A DNA stretch of 64,000 nucleotides from Vogesella mureinivorans (GTDB taxonomy: Bacteria; Pseudomonadota; Gammaproteobacteria; Burkholderiales; Chromobacteriaceae). The translations under genes and the position numbers were made by a program. The notes beneath the pieces are model-generated. The model made no database searches, was not told the DNA's origin, and saw only the letters and a list, made by a program, of their open reading frames with translations. Shown piece by piece: positions 1 through 7,973 of the stretch. Where the stretch lies: positions 1-64,000 of the forward strand of contig NZ_VMTV02000047.1 of NCBI RefSeq assembly GCF_007644035.1, given 5' to 3'. The stretch's first letter is position 1. Each line of letters begins with the position of its first letter.

Positions 1-1
1 C

Positions 2-922
2 CTGGCGCAAAGCCTGGCCGACACCGCCAGCGCCCAGCTCGCCGACCGGCAGGAAACCGGCCCCGAGGAAATCAAGCCCGACAACAGCAAAGGGGCCCAA
101 AAAACCGACGGCCACCTGCAGCACCACGCCGCTGCGCTGCGCGCCTGGGAAGCCGGCAGCAACACTGACGCAAACGGCAACACCGCCAAAGATCAAGCCG
201 GCCAGCAGCCGCTGCTCATCCTCAGCGCCCCGGCAGGGTTGGCCGCCGCCACCGACAACAGCCTGACCCTGGCCGCCGGCAGCAATATCGACAGCGTCGC
301 CCAGCGCGACACCAACCAGACCAGCGGCCGCCGCTGGCTGCACAACGTAGGCCAGCACATCAGCCTGTTTGTGGCGGGGGTAAAAGACAAAGTCAGCCTG
401 AAACTGATCGCGGCAAAGGGCAAAGTGCAGATTCAGGCGCAAAGCGACGCGATGGAGCTGACGGCGGATAAGGACGTGACGGTCACGTCGTGCAAAGACC
501 GCATCACCATCGCGGCGAAAGAGGAAATCCTGCTCAACGTCGGCGGCGGCGCCTACATCCGCATGAGCGGCGGCAATATCGAGGTGCACTGCCCTGGTAC
601 CGTGAGCGTGAAAGGCGCCAAGCATGAGGTGAGTGGGGGGACTTCTCTGGGGATACCAATGCCATGGTTCAAGGAAACACACGACAGCAGTATTCAGTAT
701 CAAATTTTGGACACTGCTGGAGAGCCAGTCGCAAACTTCAAGTACAAGTTACAAACAAAAACAGGATTAATGTACCAAGGCACAACAGATGAAAATGGAT
801 ACACTCAACGTATCTATGCTGCAACAAAAGAGATTTTCACAATCAGTAAAAACATGAAAAAACAGGAACTCAAAGAGGATCTACAACCAGGAAGCAAAAG
901 GATATTTAATGATGAAGAATAA
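2..922 (+). CDS. vgrG: Type VI secretion spike protein VgrG, C-terminal part (5' end outside window)
   Basis: VgrG trimers form the tip of the type VI secretion needle and carry effectors into neighbouring cells. The frame is open from the window edge, so the gp27/gp5-like core lies upstream. The visible part has the repetitive beta-rich DUF2345-type stalk (DNSLTLAAGSNIDSVAQ, then KVQIQAQSDAMELTADKDV and VTSCKDRITIAAKEEILL), ending with a GGGAYIRMSGGNIEVH segment. From about base 650 the DNA turns abruptly AT-rich and encodes a roughly 90-residue C-terminal domain (QYQILDTAGEPVANFKYKL) that resembles a carboxypeptidase-regulatory-like or transthyretin-like adaptor fold. Its stop overlaps the start of the next gene by 14 bases, so the two are probably co-translated and this tail may load the downstream effector. 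The stalk is certain; the adaptor role is inferred. Confidence 0.88.
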   Translation: MAQSLADTASAQLADRQETGPEEIKPDNSKGAQKTDGHLQHHAAALRAWEAGSNTDANGNTAKDQAGQQPLLILSAPAGLAAATDNSLTLAAGSNIDSVAQRDTNQTSGRRWLHNVGQHISLFVAGVKDKVSLKLIAAKGKVQIQAQSDAMELTADKDVTVTSCKDRITIAAKEEILLNVGGGAYIRMSGGNIEVHCPGTVSVKGAKHEVSGGTSLGIPMPWFKETHDSSIQYQILDTAGEPVANFKYKLQTKTGLMYQGTTDENGYTQRIYAATKEIFTISKNMKKQELKEDLQPGSKRIFNDEE

Positions 923-1811
923 AACAAAAGCAAGCCCCAATAATAATCACACACATTACGAAAGAGTAAAAATTGATTGCACATGCAATAGGAACATAAC
1001 CATAGAGGAATTAACAGAATGCTACCCAGGTCAGAAAATATCTATTTTGGAGCGATTTCTACCTCATATAAACAGCGCTTTCAATAAATATGAAATCAAC
1101 ACCTGCATGCGTCGCATGCAGTTTTTGGCACAAATTGGTCACGAATCAGGCTGCTTGAGTTACACAGCAGAAATACTACCCAAAGGTGTGCTGGAGAGCA
1201 ATATATATGACGGATATAAAGGAAGGGGGCTAATTCAAATAACATGGAAGGCAAATTATGACAAATACGGCAAATACATAGGAAAAAATCTTTTAGAGAA
1301 TAACAAGATCCAACTTGAAGCAGAAGATTTAGCAACTGACTCTGCCGGATGGTTCTGGACAAATGGTAGCACACTCAACATAAACAATTTGGCTGACCCA
1401 AACGACTTTATTGCGATAACCATTACAATAAATGGTGGCCTCAATGGGTTTGAGCACAGAAAATCTTTATTAAAAAACTGCTACGACGCATTAAATCTAG
1501 GCGCATGCAAAAGTTTAGCTGCACTACGTGAGCACATGCCCGAGGAAGCAAAAAAAGCACTCTCTGCTGATAAATATCATCTTGATGACAGTATCGCCTT
1601 TAACAATCCGCGTAGTGCATTTGCTTGGGGATACTGGCACGATCCAAATAGCAAGCGATCTGGAACAAAAAAGAATAAAGAAGAATCTGCTCTAGGTTAT
1701 AAACGATTCTTAGATCTAATTGAAAAGAAGCCATTCAAGAAAAAAGCATTTGGCCTGACCCCTGCTCAAATGGAAAAAATCGCAAGAACAGCAACCGAGA
1801 AGAAAGATTAA
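909..1811 (+). CDS. GH19 chitinase/muramidase-like T6SS effector
   Basis: A 300-residue protein with a glycoside hydrolase family 19 domain, the lysozyme-like fold that cuts chitin or peptidoglycan. The catalytic-site motif QIGHESGCLSYTAE (acid Glu about residue 79), the YKGRGLIQITWKANYDKYG substrate-cleft motif and NGGLNGFEHR are all visible. There is no signal peptide, which fits delivery by the T6SS rather than by Sec. The gene begins inside the end of vgrG (ATGATG at 909-914; either Met is possible) and ends in a TAATG overlap with the next gene, making a vgrG-effector-immunity cassette. The DNA is strongly AT-rich compared with the VgrG stalk, so it was probably acquired as a module. Peptidoglycan as the real target is inferred from the periplasmic-type immunity candidate next door. 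Confidence 0.85.
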   Translation: MMKNKTKASPNNNHTHYERVKIDCTCNRNITIEELTECYPGQKISILERFLPHINSAFNKYEINTCMRRMQFLAQIGHESGCLSYTAEILPKGVLESNIYDGYKGRGLIQITWKANYDKYGKYIGKNLLENNKIQLEAEDLATDSAGWFWTNGSTLNINNLADPNDFIAITITINGGLNGFEHRKSLLKNCYDALNLGACKSLAALREHMPEEAKKALSADKYHLDDSIAFNNPRSAFAWGYWHDPNSKRSGTKKNKEESALGYKRFLDLIEKKPFKKKAFGLTPAQMEKIARTATEKKD

Positions 1812-2314
1812 TGATCAACATGAGAAAACTAATTTTATTTACAGTGCTAATCGTAAAATTTGCAACCGCAAACTCAAATAACGACATTGACATTGAGAAA
1901 CGCCAACCGATAAAAATAATTGCATCAAAAGCAATAAGCACTACTATCAGCACACCCATTTTTATGCAGTACATTCAATACGGAAAAAAAACACCATCCT
2001 GCTCCATAATACTACAAGAAAAAGAATACAAAGTCATTTTCTTCGAGCAAGGCGACATCGACGACTATTCGAACTGTAACAATATTTACCCGCCAATAAT
2101 AACAAAGGTAAATGGAAAATTTTATGCAGCCTACAAATACAGCGAAGAAGAAACTAGAGGATCACTAATCGATGGCTACATAGTAATCTCCATAAAAAAT
2201 AATGATTTTTACATTTGCAGAAATCAAGAAAATCTTTCTTCAAAAATAAAAAAGGCAAAAAAGAAAACACCAAAAACATTAGAATGTGTTATTGAAAATG
2301 ACAAATGTTTATAA
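1811..2314 (+). CDS. Secreted small protein, candidate immunity protein for the GH19 effector
   Basis: A 167-residue protein of no family I recognise. The N-terminus (MRKLILFTVLIVKFATANS) is a typical Sec signal peptide, so the mature protein should be periplasmic. That is where an inhibitor of a peptidoglycan hydrolase would act. Four cysteines in the mature part could form disulphides. Translation starts at 1811 in a TAATG overlap with the effector stop; a second Met at 1820 gives a cleaner signal peptide. Same AT-rich composition as the effector gene. The immunity role rests on position, coupling and export signal only. Confidence 0.6.
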   Translation: MINMRKLILFTVLIVKFATANSNNDIDIEKRQPIKIIASKAISTTISTPIFMQYIQYGKKTPSCSIILQEKEYKVIFFEQGDIDDYSNCNNIYPPIITKVNGKFYAAYKYSEEETRGSLIDGYIVISIKNNDFYICRNQENLSSKIKKAKKKTPKTLECVIENDKCL

Positions 2315-2488
2315 TTCAAAAGAACTTTACCGAGAAAGGCGGCGAATAAGGCACTGAAATCGGTATCGAGCTGCCCGAGATACTGCTGGTCGGCATCGTG
2401 ATTACCGTCGAACCGATTATCTACTTTATTCCGACGCTGATCGACGCCCAGTAGGCCGAAGGCCTCCACGAGCAGTACATCAACAACG
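2315..2488. other. Junction region with decayed coding remnant
   Basis: Between the immunity gene and the second VgrG fragment the composition returns to GC-rich. In one plus-strand frame a hydrophobic piece reads GTEIGIELPEILLVGIVITV and continues to a stop near 2451, with other stops before it. It looks like a shredded end of another effector or membrane gene joined to the VgrG repeat at about 2486. No intact gene is seen. Confidence 0.4.
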
Positions 2489-2769
2489 TTGGCCGCCGGC
2501 AGCAACCTCGACCACATCGCCCAGAGCGACACCAACCAGACCAGCGGCCGCCGCTGGCTGCACAACGTAGGCCAGCACATCAGCCTGTTTGTGGCGGGGG
2601 TAAAAGACAAAGTCAGCCTGAAGCTGATTGCGGCGAAGGGGAAGGTGCAGATTCAGGCGCAAAGCGACGCGCTGGAGCTGACGGCGGATAAGGACGTGAC
2701 GGTGACGTCGTGCAAAGACCGCATCACCATCGCGGCGAAAGAGGAAATCCTGCTCAACGTCGGCGGCGG
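2487..2769 (+). pseudogene. Duplicate VgrG stalk fragment, cut by the IS element
   Basis: Bases 2489-2769 are a near copy of 263-549 of the upstream vgrG, with the same SGRRWLHNVGQHISLF, KVQIQAQSDALELTADKD and ITIAAKEEILLNVGGG segments. There are scattered substitutions and a more diverged first 30 bases. It has no VgrG core in front of it and is interrupted at 2770 by the terminal repeat of the IS3-type element. It is therefore a fragment, either left from a second vgrG-effector module or an unexpressed recombination partner. Confidence 0.85.
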
Positions 2770-2797
2770 TGTAATGACCCAGCCCTTTCTGCACAGG

Positions 2798-3655
2798 TCA
2801 GGCTGCTAATTGATACGCCATCGCCGGCGTCTTCATCCCCAAAGCCTGGTGCGGGCGCCGGTGGTTGTAGAACCCGATCCAGTCGGCAATCATCCGGCTG
2901 GCGTGCGCCAGGCTTTCAAAGCGGTGCCGATGCGCGCACTGCTCTTTCAAGGTGCGGATCACCCGCTCCACCATCCCGTTCTGCTCCGGCGTGTACGGCG
3001 TGATGAACTCCTGCTGCAAACCGTAGCTTTTCACCAGCGCGATGTAGCTGCGACTGGTGAACACCAAGCCGTTGTCGCTGCGCAGCAGGAAGCGTTGCGG
3101 TACCCGCCCCAGGCAGCCAAAGCGGTTGATCAGCGCGTGTTCCAGCGCCGATTCGGCTGTTTTGGACTTGCCACTGCGTGACAGATGCCAGCCCAGCAAT
3201 TCGCGGGTGCAGCAGTCAATCACCAACGCCAAATGGCACCAGCCATCCTTGCCGGCCCAGATGCGGCACAGGTCTGTCGCCTAGCGTTGGTTGGGCTCAG
3301 CCGCCACCGATGGCAGGGCTTGCACACGCGGGCGGAAGCCGACCGGACGCTTCTTCACCTGCCAGCCTTTGAGCTGAAAGATGCGCTGCACAGTGTTTTT
3401 ATTCATGCCCAGCAGGCCTGCCACGGTGCGGTAGCCGAATGAGGGATTCTCCTCAATCATCTCTTTAATGGGCTCGACCAGCTGCGGCTGCAGCTTGGGC
3501 GCAGCCTTTTGCGGACGGTAGTACAGCGTGCGACGCGGCACGTCGAACCAGCGGCACAGCTTGCTGATAGGCACCTGAATGCCGTCGTCTGCCAGTCCCT
3601 GCCGGACGAGGTGGACTACTTGTCGTCCTCGCCCAGCAGAGACTGCAGCTTTTTT
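2798..3655 (-). pseudogene. IS3-family transposase OrfB (DDE integrase), amber-interrupted
   Basis: The frame runs from the slip site through ISKLCRWFDVPRRTLYYRP (N-terminal HTH_21-like part), the rve integrase core, and the C-terminal part with NGMVERVIRTLKEQ (catalytic Glu) and NHRRPHQALG. At 3281-3283 an in-frame TAG follows NQR. The text after it, ATDLCRIWAGKDGW, continues in the same frame. In relatives this position is usually Trp (NQRWATD), so a single TGG-to-TAG change explains the stop. It falls at the start of the catalytic domain and should abolish transposition unless suppressed. The rest of the gene shows no further damage, so the mutation looks recent. Confidence 0.88.
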
Positions 3656-3933
3656 CGGGCACGTAGCTCCAGCATGGCTTCGCCGTAGGCTTCCTGCAGC
3701 TCTTTGAGCTGTTTTTCGTACTGCTCACGTATGTCCATCGGCTTGGCACGCAGAGCATTCTCCATGCCGCGCTTGGCCTCATCGACCCAGGTTTCGATCT
3801 CGGAGGGGGCCAGGTCGAAGGCGCGAGAGGCTTCGGCTACCGTGCTCTTGCCTTGAATGATCTCCATCACCAGCGCGGCTTTGCGCTTGGCGGTCCAGCG
3901 TTTGATGTCGTCTTCCATGGTCATACTCATCAC
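3616..3933 (-). CDS. IS3-family transposase OrfA (helix-turn-helix subunit)
   Basis: A 105-residue DNA-binding protein of the IS3 OrfA type. Its HTH region reads KRKAALVMEIIQGKSTVAEA followed by SRAFDLAPSEIETWVDEAK, and it has a C-terminal leucine/charged coiled coil (EKQLKELQEAYGEAMLELRA) for dimerisation with OrfAB. The run A6G at 3655-3649 near its end is a classic -1 slippage site. The frame reached by a -1 slip is exactly that of orfB and is open from the slip site onward. The first Met could be at 3933, 3930 or 3924. The reading frame is intact even though orfB is broken, so OrfA alone could still act as a repressor. Confidence 0.85.
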   Translation of the reverse strand: MMSMTMEDDIKRWTAKRKAALVMEIIQGKSTVAEASRAFDLAPSEIETWVDEAKRGMENALRAKPMDIREQYEKQLKELQEAYGEAMLELRARKKLQSLLGEDDK

Positions 3934-3984
3934 ATGCTCCTGTGTGGATTATGACCTGTGCAGGTTTTTAGTGGGTCATTACAA

Positions 3985-4131
3985 GACAACATTACGCTCA
4001 TCAGCACGGATCATGGCCAATCATGGGACGAAACCGACGATGGCATGGCCTATGCCTGGTATTACGAAGCCGAGCGGAACCGTATCTGGAAATATCAGCT
4101 GAATTCACTGTATTGGCGGAAGGTCGAGTAA
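3985..4131 (+). pseudogene. C-terminal remnant of an unidentified gene beyond the IS
   Basis: Immediately after the IS right end a plus-strand frame of 48 codons reads DNITLISTDHGQSWDETDDG then AYAWYYEAERNRIWKYQLNS, ending in a stop at 4129-4131. The composition is protein-like (Trp/Tyr-rich, no stops), so it is probably the tail of a gene cut off by the insertion or an associated deletion. I do not recognise the family. It could belong to the interrupted T6SS module. Confidence 0.45.
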
Positions 4132-4137
4132 GGGTAG

Positions 4138-4514
4138 CTTTGTTGCACAAATCAGTTGAAAGCCGAGCCCCCCCAAACGGACTTATCCCATACAGACTGT
4201 CGGGAACCGCCGAGTCAAGTCCAGCCAGGTACAACATGCTTTGAACCGTGCCTGTGGCTTGGCGTAAAGCCAGTCCAAAGAGGCACTTGATAGTGAGACA
4301 GAACTGGATGGCAGATCAGAGAAAGTTGGCTGCAGCCTCCGCTTGCCGGTGGCATGAGCCTGCCAGTTCATGCCTTTGTCGAGCCAGAAAAAGAGCTGCC
4401 CTAGTTGCTTGAGGGACTGGTTGCAGGCCTGCCAGTTGATGGGTTGGTACTTGGGGGGCTTTCTCATGCCGTCATTTTACCGGGCAGACACAAGCCCTGA
4501 TTTGTGCAACAAAG
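4138..4514 (-). mobile_element. Internally deleted IS5-family element (377 bp) with both ends intact
   Basis: CTTTGTTGCACAAATCAG at 4138-4155 is matched perfectly by its complement at 4497-4514, giving 18-bp terminal inverted repeats of the IS5/IS1031 type. Full-length relatives are near 1 kb; only 377 bp remain. The interior holds the beginning of a transposase gene fused to the element's other end. No target duplication is evident. It could be moved in trans by a complete relative, as MITEs are. Confidence 0.8.
4183..4467 (-). pseudogene. IS5-family transposase, N-terminal fragment
   Basis: The reading frame starts MRKPPKYQPINWQACNQSL and continues QLGQLFFWLDKGMNWQAH then KRRLQPTFSD, the typical N-terminus of IS5-family transposases of the IS1031 type. 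The family's DDE catalytic domain is missing. After about 60 residues the frame runs into unrelated sequence near the left terminal repeat. The product of 94 residues cannot be catalytic. Confidence 0.8.
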
Positions 4515-4530
4515 TCGATGCCCGCGCCAG

Positions 4531-6333
4531 CTAATCCGGCTGGCGCAGCGGCAGCGTCACGGTGAACATGGCGCCGTTGCCCTCGCTGCTTTCCAGCTCG
4601 ATGGCGCCGTGGTGCATCTGCACCAGCTCTTTGACCAGCGCCAGGCCAATGCCGCAGCCGGGGATCCCTTGCGCGGTACTGGCGCGGAAAAACCGCGTAA
4701 ACAGCCGGCCTTGCTCACTTTCCGGCACGCCCACGCCCCAGTCGCGCACCGAGACTTTTACCGTTTCCCCCTCCTGGCGCAGGGTCAGTGCCACGCGCTG
4801 CCAGCGCGGCGAGTATTTGATGGCGTTGTTGATCAGGTTGGAGAAAATCAGCCGCAACAGCTCCATATCGCCCTCTACCTGCAGTGCCACTTCGGCCTGG
4901 GCGTCCAGCTCGATATGGCAGTCCGGGTAAATGGCCTGGTTCAGTTCTACCAGCTCGCTGACCAGCGGCAGCAGCCGCACCGGCACGTGCTCGACACGGA
5001 TCTGGCCCGACTCCAGCCGGTTAAGCGTTAGCACACTGTCTGCCAGCGTCACCATGTGCGCCACCATATCGCGCACGCGCTGCACCCGCTCGTGCAGCAT
5101 GTCGCAGGTAAACTGGCCGGGGCTACGCAGGATGCGCTGGGCAATGCCGTCTATTACCGCCAGCGGCGTGCGGTACTCGTGCGACACCATGGAGACAAAG
5201 CGCCGCTGCATTTCCATCAGCTCGCGCTCGTGCTGCAGGGTGGCTTCCAGCGAACGCTCGCGCTCGCGGATGTGCGAGATATTCAGCACACTGACCAGAA
5301 TGCTGGGAATGCCACGGTAGTCCACCAGGCAGCCGGTGAGACTGGCGTCAAAACGCTGCTGCTGGCGGTCGCGCAGCACGGTCTGAAAGTCGGACACCAT
5401 GCCCTGCAGCTGCAGCAGGTCCAGAAAGCGCGTGCGGTCTTCCGGCTTTTCGTACAAGCCCAGCGATACCGGCGACAAATCACCACTGCTGCCCAGCCAC
5501 ATGCCGTACAGCTCGATGGCCAGCCGGTTGGCATAGCGTATGCGCCCGCCTTCCAGCTCGGAAATCACCATGGGCAGCGGCAGCGCGTCCAGAATGCTCT
5601 GCAGCTCTTCACTACGCTCGCGCTGCAGCTGCAGCAGTTTTTCGCGGTCGCCCACATCGTGCTGGCTTACCAGCAGCGCCTGGTCGCCGGTGGCCGGGTC
5701 GGCGACCTCGACCAGCTGCATCTGGTGGCGGGTGGTGCTGCCGTCGGCCAGGTTCACCTCCACGATACGGCGTACCGAGCGGCTTTCCGACACCGCCGTG
5801 CGCAGCTCGCGGGCGATGGCGGGGCTGTGCAGGTTGGCCGCAAAGGCGTCATCTGCCTGCGGCAAATAGGCCTGCGCCGCGGGGTTACGCAGCAGCACAT
5901 TGCCGTGCAGGTCGTACAGGGTGACCATTTCGCGCACGTGGCGCAGCATTTCTACCGAGCGCGACACCTGGGTTTCAAAATTCAGCTCGCTGGCTTCTAC
6001 GCGCATGATGTCCGGCACGGCCACATCCAGCTGTGCACAGTGGCAGTGCAGCTGTACCGGGCGGCCACGCGGGTAGATGGTCCAGGTTTCGCGCACGGTT
6101 TCGTGGCGGGCAAACGCGGCCTGGTAGCCCTGCAGGCGTAAACGGCCGCTTTCGCTGCTCATGCTCAGGTCGCGCTGCTGCAGTGCCTCCAGATCTGGCG
6201 CGTCCCACAGTTTTAGCGCGGCCCGGTTGGCCCACACGATGGTTTGCTGGCTGAAGTGATAAAGCCAGATGGCCGTGCTGAGCTGGTTCAATGCCGGCAG
6301 TGCCGGCAACCAGCCGGGGGGAATGGCGTTCAT
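4531..6333 (-). CDS. Soluble PAS-domain sensor histidine kinase
   Basis: A 600-residue kinase without membrane segments, so it senses a cytoplasmic signal. PAS-like regions occupy about residues 1-360 (for example EELQSILDALPLPMVISELE). A HisKA domain follows with the phospho-accepting His385 in MVSHEYRTPLAVIDGI, then a HATPase_c domain with N box NLINNAIKYSPRW, G1 box DWGVGVPE and G2 box GCGIGLALVKEL. It is the third gene of a minus-strand operon. Its ATG at 6333 overlaps the TGA of the REC-EAL gene, so the two are translationally coupled. It probably adds a second input to the same response regulator. The input ligand is unknown. Confidence 0.85.
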   Translation of the reverse strand: MNAIPPGWLPALPALNQLSTAIWLYHFSQQTIVWANRAALKLWDAPDLEALQQRDLSMSSESGRLRLQGYQAAFARHETVRETWTIYPRGRPVQLHCHCAQLDVAVPDIMRVEASELNFETQVSRSVEMLRHVREMVTLYDLHGNVLLRNPAAQAYLPQADDAFAANLHSPAIARELRTAVSESRSVRRIVEVNLADGSTTRHQMQLVEVADPATGDQALLVSQHDVGDREKLLQLQRERSEELQSILDALPLPMVISELEGGRIRYANRLAIELYGMWLGSSGDLSPVSLGLYEKPEDRTRFLDLLQLQGMVSDFQTVLRDRQQQRFDASLTGCLVDYRGIPSILVSVLNISHIRERERSLEATLQHERELMEMQRRFVSMVSHEYRTPLAVIDGIAQRILRSPGQFTCDMLHERVQRVRDMVAHMVTLADSVLTLNRLESGQIRVEHVPVRLLPLVSELVELNQAIYPDCHIELDAQAEVALQVEGDMELLRLIFSNLINNAIKYSPRWQRVALTLRQEGETVKVSVRDWGVGVPESEQGRLFTRFFRASTAQGIPGCGIGLALVKELVQMHHGAIELESSEGNGAMFTVTLPLRQPD

Positions 6334-7973
6334 GGCGTCTCCAGCAGGGCAAGGAGTTCGTCTAGTGGCATGGGTCTATAGAAATAATAGCCCTGCGCAT
6401 AGCGACAACCCAAGTGCAATAGCGCTTCAGCCTGCACGGCGGTTTCTACGCCTTCGGCGACCACGGTGCAGCCCATGGCGCGGGCCAGGCCGATAAGGCC
6501 TTCTACAATCTGAGCGTCGATTTCTTGCCGGGCAATGTCGGTGACAAAGCTGCGGTCGATCTTGATGACCTCGGCCCGCAGGCGCTTGAGGTAGGCCAGC
6601 GAGGCATAGCCCATGCCAAAGTCGTCTACGGCCAGCTTGGTACCCATCTCGCGCAGCCGGGCGATGGCCTGCTCCACCTCGGGCGTGAGGTGCGCCATGG
6701 AGGTTTCGGTCACCTCTATCTCGAGGTTGGCCGCCAGGCCTTGGGCATCGTCTTTCAGGCAGTCGCTCAGGTAGGCTGGCACACCGGCACCCAGGCTTTG
6801 CCCGGACAGATTGAACGACAACACGGTATGGGGCGAGCGCTGCACCATATGGCGCACCGCCTGCAGCATGCGGCTGATCACCCAGCGGTCCAGCTCGGCG
6901 GCCAGACCCATGCGCTCGGCAGCGGGGACAAAAAACCCTGGCGACAGCGCGCCAATGGCCGAGCCTGGCCAGCGTAGCAGCGCCTCTGCCCCCACGATGC
7001 TGCCGCTGGCAATATCCACCCGCGGCTGAAACACCAGCTCCAGATCGCCATTGCGTATGGCTTCGGCCAGGTTGCGCTCGGCATAGCGGGCGGCTTCCAG
7101 CGCGTGGTAGTCCGCATTGCCCAGATAAATAAAGCGCCGCGCGTTACCGGCACTCATGAAGTTCAGGTGCAGCGCGCAGGCTTCTACCAGCGCACTGGCG
7201 TCTAGCCGGCGCAGCTCGGGCGAAGTCCAGTCCACCTGGATGCGCAGCATGCTGAAGGTGTAGTTCACCATTACCCCGCCCACCATGATTTCATGGCGCT
7301 GCATGCTGGCTGGTATATCGCCAGCCTGGGTGTCGGTGCGCTCGATCAGCGCCCAGCAGCCATCGGCCCAGCCGTACACCTTGCCCGACTCGGCCAGCTG
7401 CGATAGCCGGGCGTGTACCTGGCTGCGTAATAGCTGCTGTTCGTGTGGGGCCAGGCGAATGGACAAACCCAGAAAACTGTCGATTTTGGCCAGGATCACG
7501 CTCACCGGTGCCACCACGCGCCGGGCGGCTTCCAGCCTTTCCAGTAGCAGCGGGCGGCTCAGAAACTGCCCGCTGGCGTCGGCAAAGGTATCGGAATGGC
7601 GGCGGCGCTTGATGCGCGCAGCCACGGCCGCCAGCAGCAGGTCAAAATCCACCGGCTTGACCAGGTAGTCCACCACCCCCAGCTCGCGCCCACGTATCTG
7701 GTTCTGGCGGTCGCCCAGCGCGGTGAGCATGATAAAGGGCACCGGGTCGTCGTCGTTCAGGTTCACGGCTTCCAGCAGGTCAAAGCCGTTCATGCGCGGC
7801 ATGGAAATATCGCACACCACCAGGTCGGGGCTATGCTGGCGCACCATGTCCAGCCCTTCGGCACCATCTCGCGCCTGCAGCACCTGGTAGCCGGCAAAGG
7901 CCAGCTCCTCACAGATCAGCATGCGGATGGTGTTGTCGTCTTCTACACACAGTACGGTTTTTTGCTCAGACAT
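6330..7973 (-). CDS. Response regulator with EAL c-di-GMP phosphodiesterase domain
   Basis: A 547-residue protein. An N-terminal receiver domain (residues 1-120) has acidic pocket EDD and phospho-acceptor Asp55 in VCDISMPRMNGF. The middle (about 130-290) is poorly conserved and could be a degenerate GGDEF or a PAS-like linker. The C-terminal EAL domain starts near residue 300. Catalytic motifs are present: GAEALLRW with Glu330, SFNLSGQSLG, EVTETSMAHL, VDDFGMGYASLAYLKRL, IKIDRSFV and EGVET. It should therefore hydrolyse c-di-GMP under phosphorylation control. The gene overlaps both flanking kinase genes (8 and 4 bases), so all three proteins are made together and form one signalling module. 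Targets could include motility, biofilm or pilus function. Confidence 0.9.
   Translation of the reverse strand: MSEQKTVLCVEDDNTIRMLICEELAFAGYQVLQARDGAEGLDMVRQHSPDLVVCDISMPRMNGFDLLEAVNLNDDDPVPFIMLTALGDRQNQIRGRELGVVDYLVKPVDFDLLLAAVAARIKRRRHSDTFADASGQFLSRPLLLERLEAARRVVAPVSVILAKIDSFLGLSIRLAPHEQQLLRSQVHARLSQLAESGKVYGWADGCWALIERTDTQAGDIPASMQRHEIMVGGVMVNYTFSMLRIQVDWTSPELRRLDASALVEACALHLNFMSAGNARRFIYLGNADYHALEAARYAERNLAEAIRNGDLELVFQPRVDIASGSIVGAEALLRWPGSAIGALSPGFFVPAAERMGLAAELDRWVISRMLQAVRHMVQRSPHTVLSFNLSGQSLGAGVPAYLSDCLKDDAQGLAANLEIEVTETSMAHLTPEVEQAIARLREMGTKLAVDDFGMGYASLAYLKRLRAEVIKIDRSFVTDIARQEIDAQIVEGLIGLARAMGCTVVAEGVETAVQAEALLHLGCRYAQGYYFYRPMPLDELLALLETP

Larger units (their letters stand above)
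2770..3983 (-). mobile_element. IS3-family insertion sequence, 1214 bp, with defective transposase
   Basis: Both ends are visible. TGTAATGACCCA at 2770-2781 is matched by its exact complement at 3972-3983. A second matching block (CTGCACAGGTCA and complement) lies just inside, giving an imperfect inverted repeat of about 31 bases. Inside, on the minus strand, are orfA and orfB of IS3 type, linked by an A6G slip site. No target-site duplication is visible (CGG before, AGA after), so one flank may have been rearranged. It sits in the duplicated VgrG fragment. Confidence 0.9.

Noticed and set aside
2770-3983. Target-site duplication around the IS3-type element
   Set aside because: The three to five bases on each side (GGCGG and AGACA) do not match.
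5056-6141. Long plus-strand open frames opposite the sensor kinase and REC-EAL genes (5056-6141, 7921-9981)
   Set aside because: They are antisense shadows in GC-rich DNA with His/Gln-rich, family-less translations; the minus-strand frames carry clear kinase and EAL motifs.
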